Source of the DNA: Nonomuraea jiangxiensis
GTDB lineage: Bacteria > Actinomycetota > Actinomycetes > Streptosporangiales > Streptosporangiaceae
Reading direction: 5' to 3'
Assembly (NCBI RefSeq): GCF_900099965.1
Contig: NZ_FNDJ01000041.1
Location: forward strand, 21,495-85,494
DNA length: 64,000 nucleotides
A model generated the notes under the pieces. That model was not told the origin of the DNA. It worked only from the letters and a program-made list of their open reading frames with translations, and searched no databases. The translations under genes were made by a program, and so were the position numbers. Positions 51,243-60,308 of this stretch are shown piece by piece (positions within the stretch are counted from its first letter, which is position 1; every line of letters begins with the position of its first letter).

Positions 51243-52034
51243 TCATTTGCCTGCGGGACTCACCAGCGTGCCGATTTTCTCACCGCGGACGGCCCGCAGG
51301 ATGTTGCCCTCGCCCATGAGGTCGAAGACGACGATCGGCAGATCATTGTCCTTGCACAGGCTGATGGCGGTGGCGTCCATGACCGCGAGGTCGCGGAGCA
51401 GCACCTCGCCGTAGTCCAGGTGGTCGAACCTGACCGCATCAGGATTCTTGCGTGGGTCGGAGTCGTAGATTCCGTCCACCTGCGTACCCTTGAGCAGCGC
51501 CTCGGCGCCGATCTCCAGGGCCCGCTGGGATGCCGCGGTGTCGGTGGAGAAGAACGGCGAGCCGAGCCCGGCGCCGAAGATGACCACGCGCCCCTTCTCA
51601 AGGTGCCTGATCGCGCGGCGCGGCAGGAACGGCTCGGCCACCTGCTGCATGGTGATGGCGGTCTGCACGCGGGTCTCGACGCCCCGCCGTTCGAGGAAGT
51701 CCTGCAGTGCCAAGCAGTTGATGACGGTGCCGAGCATGCCCATGTAGTCGGCCCTGGCGCGGTCGATGCCGCCCTGCGAGAGGGTGGCGCCGCGGAACAT
51801 GTTTCCGCCGCCGACCACGACCGCGACCTGCACGCCCTCGTTGACCGCCTCGGCGATCGAGTCGGCCAGATGATCGACGACCGACGGATCGATGCCCAGG
51901 GGCTCTCTGCCGGCGAACGCCTCTCCTGACAGTTTCAGCATCACCCGTTTCCACCTGAGTGGACTGTACGGGTTCGGGGACGAGGAAGCCGCCGTCCGTG
52001 TGGATTCGTGGGCTGGCTCCCGGTGGTCCTGCAC
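51243..52034 (-). CDS. pyrH: Uridylate kinase (UMP kinase)
   Basis: This protein of about 263 residues has the amino-acid-kinase fold with RVMLKLSGEAFAG, VAVVVGGGNMFRG and IFGAGLGSPFFSTDTAA. It phosphorylates UMP to UDP and is hexameric, controlled by GTP and UTP. GTG at 52034 is chosen because GAAGGAGG lies upstream and relatives also carry a short N-terminal extension before the lysine-serine-glycine motif. Confidence 0.93.
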   Translation of the reverse strand: MQDHREPAHESTRTAASSSPNPYSPLRWKRVMLKLSGEAFAGREPLGIDPSVVDHLADSIAEAVNEGVQVAVVVGGGNMFRGATLSQGGIDRARADYMGMLGTVINCLALQDFLERRGVETRVQTAITMQQVAEPFLPRRAIRHLEKGRVVIFGAGLGSPFFSTDTAASQRALEIGAEALLKGTQVDGIYDSDPRKNPDAVRFDHLDYGEVLLRDLAVMDATAISLCKDNDLPIVVFDLMGEGNILRAVRGEKIGTLVSPAGK

Positions 52035-52086
52035 GGCGGCGGCCTCCTTCGTTGGATGGATCGTTGAGCTGGCGGCTTGCCTAAGC

Positions 52087-52920
52087 CTAAGCCTGCCCGA
52101 CCTTGAACCGGACAAAGGCCTGGACCTCGACGCCGTTCTCGCTCGCGTACTTGCCCACGCTCTTCTTGTTGTCCTTGACGAAGGCCTGCTGGAGCAGCGT
52201 GAAGTCCTTGTACCAGCCGTTGACCCGGCCCTCGACGATCTTGCCGATGGCCGCCTCGGGCTTGCCCTCCTCACGGGTCATCTCCTCGAAGAGCTTGCGC
52301 TCCTTCTCGACGACCTCGGCGGGCACGGACTCGGGCTTGAGGTACTGCGGCGCCATGGCCGCGGCGTGCTGCGCGATGTCCTTGGCGACCTCGGCGTTCG
52401 GCTTGTCCAGCTGGACGAGCACGCCGACCGCGGGGGGCAGCGCCGGGTCGGTACGGTGCATGTAGGCGCCGATGTAGCCGCCCTCCAGCACCGCGAACCG
52501 GCGGATCTCGATCTTCTCGCCGAGCGCGGCGTTGGCGGTGTCGAGGTGCTCCTTGACGGTCTTGCCGTCCACGGAGGACTCCAGCAGCGCCGCCACGTCG
52601 GCCGGCTTGGCCTCGAGGATGTGCGCGACGACCTGCGCGGCCAGCTCCTGGAAGCGCTCACCCTTGGCCACGAAGTCGGTCTCGCAGTTGAGCTCGAGCA
52701 GCGCGGCGGAGGAGTCGCCGTCCTGCTTGAGCGCGACGAGGCCGTTGGAGGCGGTACGGGCCTCGCGCTTGCCCACGTCCTTGGCGCCCTTGAGGCGCAG
52801 CAGCTCGATGGCGCGGTCGAAGTCGCCCTCCGACTCCTCAAGCGCCTTCTTGCAGTCCATCATGCCGGCGGCGGTGATCTCGCGAAGCCGCTTCACGTCG
52901 GCCATGTTCACGGAAGCCAT
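52087..52920 (-). CDS. tsf: Elongation factor Ts
   Basis: This 277-residue protein has an N-terminal UBA-like domain (ADVKRLREITAAGMMDCKKA), the EF-Tu-contact region LLELNCETDFVAKGERFQEL, and the C-terminal VGKYASENGVEVQAFVRFKV. It exchanges GDP for GTP on EF-Tu. The ATG at 52920 follows AAGGA; an ATG five codons further in, beginning MADVKRL, is possible. It is separated from rpsB by about 850 bp of repeat-rich DNA, far more than the usual short gap. Confidence 0.94.
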   Translation of the reverse strand: MASVNMADVKRLREITAAGMMDCKKALEESEGDFDRAIELLRLKGAKDVGKREARTASNGLVALKQDGDSSAALLELNCETDFVAKGERFQELAAQVVAHILEAKPADVAALLESSVDGKTVKEHLDTANAALGEKIEIRRFAVLEGGYIGAYMHRTDPALPPAVGVLVQLDKPNAEVAKDIAQHAAAMAPQYLKPESVPAEVVEKERKLFEEMTREEGKPEAAIGKIVEGRVNGWYKDFTLLQQAFVKDNKKSVGKYASENGVEVQAFVRFKVGQA

Positions 52921-53768
52921 GCTCTTATTCCTTGTGGGATTTTCGTCGTGGATCGGGTGGGGGTCGGAGATCCGGCCACCCACCCTTGGTCGGCACCGCG
53001 GACGCGTGCCTGGTGTCTTACGCGGGACTCGGGCCGCCCTGGCTCTGCTGCTACTCTCGCTCGGCCTACTGCCCAGCCTCGCCTCGGCTTACCACCTCGA
53101 CCCGGTCTACCACGTCGGCTCAGCTCACCGCCTTGAGACCCGGCTTACCGCCCAATCCGGTACGGCTCACCCAGCCTTACCTGGCTCACCCGGCCCGACC
53201 TTGCTTGACCCGGCTTGCGTCCGGCCCGACCTGGCTTGCCCGGCCCGACCTGGCTTGCCCGGCCCGACCTGGCTTGCCCGGCCCGACCTGGCTTGCCCGG
53301 CCCGACCTGGCTTGCCCGGCCCGACCTGGCTTGCCCGGCTCAACCCGGCGTGCCCGGCCTGGCCTGGCGTGCCCGGCTCAACCAGCTCGCCTGGTCCACC
53401 TCGGCTCACCCTGGTGTGCCCTGGCTCGCCAGTCCGACCCGAGCCTTACCGATCCGGCGCGACCGAGCCATCTCAGTCCGGCCCAACCCGAGTTTTCCGG
53501 CCCGGTCCGAGCTTTCCGGCCCGATCCGACCCGGCTGGTTACGGCCAGGCTCGCTTCGGTTCGGTCGGCCGGTTGGACCCGGCCCCGGTTCGCCGTCCGG
53601 GCTCGGCCGCCAGCGTGGTGCGTGCTTACGGCCTTGCCCGTTCAGCCACCCGGGGCCTTCACCGGCCGGTGTGGTTCACCTTGTTCAACTGTCGTCGTGC
53701 CGTGCTTGTGCGCTGAGTCCGTGGGGACCCTGTCGGGACCGGTCTCGGCATCCGGACCGGTCCCGGCG
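52921..53768. other. Long repeat-rich non-coding spacer between rpsB and tsf
   Basis: This 848-bp spacer on the plus strand is dominated by short words such as CCCGGC, CCCGACC, GGCTTACC and GGCTCACC. Long open frames exist on both strands but encode only Pro/Ala/Arg/Gly/Leu-rich repeats, and no start has a convincing ribosome binding site, so I treat it as non-coding. Part of it is a clean 19-bp tandem array. Confidence 0.6.
53223..53336. repeat. 19-bp tandem array, six perfect copies
   Basis: The unit GGCCCGACCTGGCTTGCCC is repeated at 53223, 53242, 53261, 53280, 53299 and 53318; degenerate copies continue to about 53400 and before 53223. The near identity suggests recent expansion. Because 19 is not a multiple of three, the array would shift frame at each copy, which argues against coding. 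Confidence 0.85.
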
Positions 53769-54722
<954 letters not shown>

Positions 54723-55061
54723 GTGCTGGTCCTCCAGGTCTTGGCGCCCTGCGGAGGGGCGCGGTTTTCGGTTGTGCCGCGGCAGCGCGTCGTCTGCCGC
54801 CCTGATGCCCCGAAACCGCTCCAGCCGGGCACGTGGCCCGGACCGACGAAGCGGTCCGCGATGGGGCATGCGAAGTCGGCCTGTGGTCACAGGCCATCGA
54901 AAAGTCTACCTCCCACACCACCCCAGCCTGACCGTCTACGGTCAAACGGACATTCCTTCTCACCCCCATGCGAAGCCCCACGGATCCCCGATATTCCGGC
55001 AACGCCCTCACGGGCGCCCACAGTGTTCCTACCGGGACATGACCGCTGGAAAACCACCCAC
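54723..55061. other. rpsB leader and upstream region, no gene seen
   Basis: This 339-bp region lies between the rpsB start and the ArsR-type gene stop. It includes an 18-bp inverted repeat (54878-54895), a GGACCG/CGGTCC hairpin around 54840-54860 and a GACCGTAGACGGTC repeat near 54930-54945. A TTGACC box is in the last one on the rpsB strand, but no well-spaced -10 follows. The rpsB promoter and any autogenous S2 site are expected here. Confidence 0.5.
54878..54895. promoter_or_regulatory. Inverted repeat upstream of rpsB
   Basis: GGCCTGTG and CACAGGCC are separated by GT. It lies about 155 bp upstream of the rpsB start and could be a regulator site or a leader hairpin; no factor is assigned. 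Confidence 0.45.
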
Positions 55062-55676
55062 TCAACGCGCGTCGTGATCCTCGGTGGGCAGCCCCGGAGC
55101 CGGCCTCTGCACCACAGCGAACAGGTTGACGTGCGCCTCCGCGATCCTCGATCCACTCGGCGCCTCGTCCTCACCGCGAAAGCGGGCGAGGTAGGGCTCA
55201 AGCAGCTTCGCGATGACCTGGTTGAGCCGCGACATCTCGTCCGCGTCCAGTCTCAGGCGGTAGCGGGCGAACTGCGTCGCATCACGCCACTCGTCGGGCT
55301 CCCTGTCCAGGTTGGCGAGAGCCCGTCTCCGCGCTTCGTCGGCCTCCTGGTGGATCACCGCCATCAACGCGATCTTCGCGTCCCGCACCTCCGGCTGGTC
55401 ATCGGGCTCCACGCCCACGCTGAGCGGCCCGTTGTCGGTCACCTTCCAGACCCGCTCCCTGCCGTCCCTGCGAGGCGGTGCGTCCTCCACGAAGCCGTAC
55501 TTGGCCAGCATCCGCAGGTGATAGCTGGCGGCACTAGGCGTGATCCCCGCCCCTTCGGCCACCTCGGTAGCCGTGGCGCTGCCCTCCCCCAGCCTGTTGA
55601 GGATCGTCAGCCGCGCCGGGTGCGCCAGCGCCCGCATCGCCTTGGGATCACTGAGCGATTTGCCGTCCCGCGTCAT
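55062..55676 (-). CDS. ArsR-type winged-helix transcriptional regulator
   Basis: This 204-residue regulator has a winged helix at residues 10-90: MRALAHPARLTILNRLGEGS, the recognition-helix region GITPSAASYHLRMLAKYGFV and the wing DGRERVWKVTDNG. The C-terminal half (about 95-204) is a helical effector or dimer region without the metal-binding cysteines of classic ArsR proteins, so a small molecule is the likely ligand. It is divergent from an MFS exporter across 69 bp that contain a perfect 38-bp-long inverted-repeat structure, the obvious operator. Confidence 0.85.
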   Translation of the reverse strand: MTRDGKSLSDPKAMRALAHPARLTILNRLGEGSATATEVAEGAGITPSAASYHLRMLAKYGFVEDAPPRRDGRERVWKVTDNGPLSVGVEPDDQPEVRDAKIALMAVIHQEADEARRRALANLDREPDEWRDATQFARYRLRLDADEMSRLNQVIAKLLEPYLARFRGEDEAPSGSRIAEAHVNLFAVVQRPAPGLPTEDHDAR

Positions 55677-55713
55677 GTGCTCAAGGTACCCGTCCCGAGA
55701 TCTGAAGCATTGC

Positions 55714-55751
55714 CTTCACAACTATGAAGGGATATCTTCATAGTTGTGAAG
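55714..55751. promoter_or_regulatory. Perfect inverted-repeat operator overlapping the MFS start codon
   Basis: The 16-base arm CTTCACAACTATGAAG (55714-55729) and its exact reverse complement (55736-55751) flank the 6-bp centre GGATAT. Each arm is itself an imperfect palindrome (CTTCA...TGAAG), giving two stacked dimer sites. The MFS GTG codon (55746-55748) lies inside the right arm. Confidence 0.8.
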
Positions 55752-57461
55752 CAAACCCTTCAGAACTCCCGCGCCTCTCACCCCCACACCCCAAAATCCA
55801 GCCACACCCCCCATAACCCCACGTCGGAACCCCACGCCAGCCGGGAACCGCACCACCCCACCTCGGAACGAGAGCCCAGCCACGGTCCCCACCACCCCAT
55901 CAAACGGCCCCACACCACCCCCCACCCCCTCGGTTCAGAACCACACCCCGACCGGGAACACGACCACGACCCCCGCCAGCCCGCCTCCCAACCCCACCCC
56001 GAGCCGAAATCGAACGAAGACAGCAGAGCCCCCGGAATCCCCAGGACTTCCGGGGCCTCCGGGACTTCCGGGACCCTCAGGACCTCCGGGACTTCCGGAA
56101 CCTCCAGGACTTCCGGAACCTCCGAAACTTCCGGGATCTCCGAGACTCCCGGGACGATCCCCCTCCGCAAGCAACGCGACTACCGCCTGCTCTGGACGGC
56201 CCGCACTGTCTCGGTGACAGGCTCGGAGGTGTCCAAGCTGGCCATCCCCCTGACCGCGGTCACCTTGCTCACCGCCTCCCCCTCCCAGATGGGGTTGCTG
56301 ACCGCAGCGGCGTCGGTGCCCGCCCTCCTGTTCGGCCTCCAGTCGGGTGCCATCGCCGACCGGCTCACCAGGCACCGCCCTCTGATGATCGCGTGCGAGC
56401 TCGTTGCCTGCGCGGCCGCCGCCACCGTCCCCGTGGCCTGGCTCCTCGGCCTCCTGAACGTCACCTGGCTGATCGTCGTAGCCCTGGTCATCGGCACCGC
56501 GGGAGTGCTCTTCAAAGCAGCGAACTTCCCGCACATCGCCGCGGTCGTCGACCCAGACCAACGAACCGAGGCGGTGGCCGGCTTTCAAGCCTCCTACTCG
56601 GTGGCCTCGGTCGGCGGCCCGGGACTGGCCGGTCTCCTGGTGCAGGTTCTCACGGCTCCGCTGGCCGTACTGGCAGAGGCTCTGTCGTTCCTGGCCTCGG
56701 CCCTGCTCCTCCGCTCTATCAGAACTCCGGAGCGGAACGAGCCCGCGACCTCGAAAGGCATGTGGCGCGACGTCATGGAGGGCCTGAAGGCCAGCGTCAC
56801 CCAGCCGGTGCTCCGTGCCCTGCTCGGTGCGGGGATCACCATCAACTTCTTCGCGATGGCGTACACGGCCGTCTACATGCTTTACATGATCAACACGCTG
56901 AACATCCCGCAGGCCATGATCGGCGTACTCATCGCATTGGGCGGTGTCGGCGGCCTCCTGGGCGCCTGGATCACGACCCGCCTCTCCAAGCGCTACGGCG
57001 AGCACCGCATCCTGCTTCTCTCGGTGCTGTTCTTCCCGATGGAGATTCTTGCCGTCGGCCTGCTCACGGGCCCTCTGTGGTGGAAGATCTCCGTCCTGGC
57101 CCTGACCGGTACGATCACCGGCGGCATAGTCGTGGCCTTCGCCACCTGCATGGGCGCGATCACCTTCCGCGAGGCCTCCCCTGAGCTCCGCGGCCGCGTC
57201 AACGCCACCATGACCTTCGCAGTGCAGGGCGTCCTGGCCCTAGGCGGCCTCGCCGGCGGCTTCCTGGCCGAATTCCTGGGCCTACGCCCAGTGATCCTCC
57301 TGTGCGCTGCAGGCATAGCCCTGAGCACCCTCTGGCTCTGGACGTCCCCACTCCGCCCCAACCCCCCGAGCCGCCCCCGCCCCAAGCACCAAGACCCGAA
57401 CACCACCCTTTCCCCATCCATCGACCAAATGATCAACTCCAAGCGCCACCAGATCCTCTAA
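55746..57461 (+). CDS. MFS exporter with a long low-complexity N-terminal extension
   Basis: This 571-residue protein has an MFS core of 12 helices from about residue 141 (DYRLLWTARTVSVTGSEVSK) to 525. Features include a motif A variant GLQSGAIADRLTRHRPLMI and GGVGGLLGAWITTRLSKRYG, as in the enterobactin-exporter-like MFS group. The first 140 residues are His/Pro/Ser-rich and then Thr/Ser/Gly-rich, from a 9-bp DNA repeat. No ATG, GTG or TTG lies in frame between 55746 and the core, so the extension appears to be translated. GTG at 55746 sits within the operator, so the mRNA is probably leaderless. The exporter is presumably repressed by the divergent ArsR-type protein. Confidence 0.75.
   Translation: MKQTLQNSRASHPHTPKSSHTPHNPTSEPHASREPHHPTSEREPSHGPHHPIKRPHTTPHPLGSEPHPDREHDHDPRQPASQPHPEPKSNEDSRAPGIPRTSGASGTSGTLRTSGTSGTSRTSGTSETSGISETPGTIPLRKQRDYRLLWTARTVSVTGSEVSKLAIPLTAVTLLTASPSQMGLLTAAASVPALLFGLQSGAIADRLTRHRPLMIACELVACAAAATVPVAWLLGLLNVTWLIVVALVIGTAGVLFKAANFPHIAAVVDPDQRTEAVAGFQASYSVASVGGPGLAGLLVQVLTAPLAVLAEALSFLASALLLRSIRTPERNEPATSKGMWRDVMEGLKASVTQPVLRALLGAGITINFFAMAYTAVYMLYMINTLNIPQAMIGVLIALGGVGGLLGAWITTRLSKRYGEHRILLLSVLFFPMEILAVGLLTGPLWWKISVLALTGTITGGIVVAFATCMGAITFREASPELRGRVNATMTFAVQGVLALGGLAGGFLAEFLGLRPVILLCAAGIALSTLWLWTSPLRPNPPSRPRPKHQDPNTTLSPSIDQMINSKRHQIL
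56039..56155. repeat. 9-bp tandem repeat inside the MFS N-terminal extension
   Basis: About a dozen degenerate copies of GGACTTCCG or GGACCTCCG run in frame and encode a T-S-G pattern. The period of nine keeps the reading frame, so unit gain or loss would alter only the length of the linker. Confidence 0.75.
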
Positions 57462-57557
57462 TGCGTTATCCACAGGCCACCCCACCACTCCGGCCCGTCA
57501 TCAACAGAACGCAGTTCACCGCCTCCCCGCCCCCAGCACCTCCCCCAAACTCACCCC

Positions 57558-59435
57558 ATGAACTCCACCCCCACCCCCACCCGCACACCACCCCCCAACC
57601 ACCCGCCCCCTTCAACCAACCCCCGCCCTGGCACCACCACCAAGTCAGGCTTGACACCCCTTCCGAGCACCACCAAGTCAGCCCTGACCCCCCTCCCCCG
57701 CACCACCAGCACAGCCCTGACAACCGCCATCCTTGCGACGTTCCCCCTCACCCTCCCAACTCCCCCGGCAAGAGCCTCACCCCAGGCAAGCCACCCACCC
57801 TCGCCAAGCCACTCGTCCGCGCCAAGCCACCCATCTCGCTCGTCTTCAGCCGTCCACACACGGCCCTCACCCCCGACCAACTACACACAGCACCCACCAT
57901 CGACAGACCACCCCTCGGCCTGGCACGCGTGGCAGCCCCCGTTGGCCGACCACACAAAACATCCACTCCTGACCGCTCCAGAGCACCGCCCCCCGCCCGA
58001 TGACCAGCAACCTCCACTCCCGACCGCCCTCACACAGCCGCCACCACCAGCCAGCCTCCTCCATCAGCACGCATCACCTAACGACCCAACCCAACCCCCA
58101 CCATCGGTCGGCCCTCCACGGCACTCACCATGGGACAACCACCCAGGGCACCCACCACCAGGCGGCCTCATACGAGACCCAACAAGAAGCCTCACAGCAA
58201 GACCCACAGAACACCCGTTGCTGGGCCACCCCACCCAGCACCAACAACCCGTAAACGGCGACAAGCAACGCCCACCACTGGGCGCCCATAGACGACGTCA
58301 CCAGTCCCTGAGCCCCGGCCTTCGCCGTCAAGCCCGCGATGCCCAGCCCCTCACATGGCGCTGGCCCCTAGCCGGGAGCCGCCCCCGCATCCTGCGCCGC
58401 TTCGCCCCACCTCCCAAGCCCTGGCTTGCAGGCCACCGAGGCATCGATCTGGCCGCCCCCACATCAACCCCGGTACTGGCAGCCGGCCCCGGCAAGGTCA
58501 TCTTCGCCGGCCCGGTGGCGGGGAAAGGCGTCATCAGCATCGACCACCCAAACGGCCTTCGCACGACCTACCTCCCGGTCAAACCTTCGGTCAGCCGAGG
58601 CCAGCTGGTCACAGCAGGCACGAGGTTGGGCGTCATAGAAGCAGCCCCAACACCCCACTGCCAGCAGTCCTGTCTCCACTGGGGCCTCCGTCGCAACACC
58701 GTCTACCTGGACCCCTTGCTCCTCCTAGCCCAAGCCCCCATCCGCCTCCTCCCACACTGGCCTCCAACCGCCCCCACCACACCAACCCCGTCCCCGAACC
58801 GACTCCCCAACCAAGCCCCCAGCGCCTCCTCGAACTTCACCCTCACCACCCCAAAAGGCACCCACCACCCCCCCGCCCTCGCAGACATGCACACATCGCC
58901 CACCTCCAGCGCAGGAACAATCACCCACGCATCCTTGAGATCCACCCCGGGCAGCCACCAACCATCCAGAAGCAGTACGCCGACAACCACCTACACAGGG
59001 CTCACACCCACCACATTCAACGCCCAACAGTCCGGCACCAGCAGCTCCCAAGCCTCCAAGCCACTGCCTCCCGCCCCATTTCTGAGCATCAACGGGAAGC
59101 CACCCCTCGCCACCCAGCAAACGACCCCCAGAACCCCCCTGAGCCGCACCACTTCCTCAACTCACACCACCTCCTCCTCAAACAAGGCCGATCGATCGAC
59201 GCCCACCCCCACAACGCACCCGATCCCACCGCGCTCAGCCGAACCACTAGGCACCCTCGCCCTCGTCTTGGGCGTCTTGCTGGGAAACGCTGTCCTCGCG
59301 ATCACGGCCCTACGCCTCCGACGGCGCTCAAGAACCAAGCAACACAGCCCAAGAAGAGGCCAGCACCGCAAACAACGTCGCAGAAGGCGACCTCGTAAAC
59401 ACCGACCCTGCACCGGCGCCACCACTGATCATTGA
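57558..59435 (+). CDS. M23-family peptidoglycan endopeptidase with long Pro/Thr/Ser segments and a C-terminal membrane anchor
   Basis: In this 625-residue protein, residues about 1-265 are Pro/Thr/Ser/His-rich and contain a signal-like hydrophobic stretch (LTTAILATFPLTLPTPPARA, about 53-72). The M23 domain (about 266-390) has WRWPLAGSRP, the zinc motif GHRGIDLAA (H and D), and CLHWGLRR, where cysteine stands at the first histidine of the usual HxH, as often in actinomycete relatives. Another low-complexity stalk precedes a transmembrane helix at about 565-586 and an Arg/Lys-rich tail. The core normally lies near rpsB and xerC in actinomycetes, as here. ATG at 57558 is the first in frame; no strong ribosome binding site is visible. 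Confidence 0.68.
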   Translation: MNSTPTPTRTPPPNHPPPSTNPRPGTTTKSGLTPLPSTTKSALTPLPRTTSTALTTAILATFPLTLPTPPARASPQASHPPSPSHSSAPSHPSRSSSAVHTRPSPPTNYTQHPPSTDHPSAWHAWQPPLADHTKHPLLTAPEHRPPPDDQQPPLPTALTQPPPPASLLHQHASPNDPTQPPPSVGPPRHSPWDNHPGHPPPGGLIRDPTRSLTARPTEHPLLGHPTQHQQPVNGDKQRPPLGAHRRRHQSLSPGLRRQARDAQPLTWRWPLAGSRPRILRRFAPPPKPWLAGHRGIDLAAPTSTPVLAAGPGKVIFAGPVAGKGVISIDHPNGLRTTYLPVKPSVSRGQLVTAGTRLGVIEAAPTPHCQQSCLHWGLRRNTVYLDPLLLLAQAPIRLLPHWPPTAPTTPTPSPNRLPNQAPSASSNFTLTTPKGTHHPPALADMHTSPTSSAGTITHASLRSTPGSHQPSRSSTPTTTYTGLTPTTFNAQQSGTSSSQASKPLPPAPFLSINGKPPLATQQTTPRTPLSRTTSSTHTTSSSNKADRSTPTPTTHPIPPRSAEPLGTLALVLGVLLGNAVLAITALRLRRRSRTKQHSPRRGQHRKQRRRRRPRKHRPCTGATTDH

Positions 59436-60308
59436 CCCAGCGCAACACCAATCACCACGACGACCGGCACGACGACCACCGCCTGAATCAGCGCGCGAAC
59501 ACACGCGCCCCCCGGAACGAGATCCTCCGCAGCAAGCGAACCCTTCTGCTGGCTCCCCCACAGTCCAACCCCCAGCGCATCTTGTTTCGCGACCTCCCGC
59601 CCCCCAGCCGGCCCGATGCATAAAGGCGAAGCCAGGACACCACCTTCGGCATCATGTCCGATTCCGGGGTCTGTTGGCGCGACACCGTACTCAATCCAGC
59701 CCGCCGCACCGAAACACGCGCAACCGCGCACCCTTGGCCCTATGCACCCACACACCCCGTGTACCTGGTGCACTCGTACACCTGCACTTCCGTGCACCCT
59801 GTACAGCCGGGCATACATACACCCACACCTCTGTGCACCATGTACAGCCACGCATCCAGCACCCATACCTCTATGCACCCGTACGTGGTTTTGCTTGCAA
59901 CTACCGACCGCCCTTGTTCGTGAGTGGCGACCGCACCCCGAGCTTCAGCGAAGTTGATGTTTGCCAGTTCTGACCGCACCTCGACGGCAGGCGGCAATGG
60001 ACCGCTGACCTGGCCTCACGACGGCCAGCCGGATCTGTCCGGGAGCGGCCATACCGAGCTGCCCGGTGGCGGCAACGCGATTACCTCGCGTGATTGGCGT
60101 CCAAGGTAGACGCGCGCGTAGCCGCCGTTCGGCGCTCATCCTCTGGCCTTCATGATGCCCTCGCGGAGTGTTTGAGATCGGACATTATGGGCGGGTGCTG
60201 CGCTACGTACTGTTGCGCTGACGCCCTTCGGAACCTCAGTCTTGAGCCCTCGGCAGGATGTCGTGCGGTGAATCATCTGGGCCTCACAGGATCGGATCCG
60301 CTGCAAGG
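59436..60308. other. Non-coding accessory region left of the sulfotransferase gene
   Basis: No open frame here looks like a gene. 59730-59890 is rich in TGCACC, GTACA and CACACC words in irregular tandem order. 59891-59977 holds three copies of a 21-bp repeat that recurs inverted on the far side of the sulfotransferase gene. Confidence 0.5.
59891..59977 (+). repeat. 21-bp repeat cluster A, three plus-strand copies
   Basis: Copies at 59891-59911, 59914-59934 and 59957-59977 begin TTGCTTGCAACT, TTGTTCGTGAGT and ATGTTTGCCAGT, and each ends (C/T)GACCGC. The first two are 23 bp apart. The same motif occurs three times on the minus strand at 61525-61614. Confidence 0.65.

Noticed and set aside
52921..53768. 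Long plus-strand open frames with repeated Pro/Leu/Ala/Arg peptides between tsf and rpsB
   Set aside because: The 19-bp unit forces a new frame at each copy, all three frames stay open because of composition, and no ribosome binding site precedes a start. I treat them as non-coding.
57466..57474. TTATCCACA, identical to a DnaA box
   Set aside because: It is a single copy with no AT-rich unwinding region, no dnaA/dnaN genes and no cluster of boxes, so there is no case for an origin.
59740..59997. Short frames sharing a YV..ATTDR.CS peptide on the two sides of the sulfotransferase gene
   Set aside because: The likeness is explained by the inverted 21-bp DNA repeats; one copy has an in-frame stop inside the repeat, so a conserved protein is unlikely.
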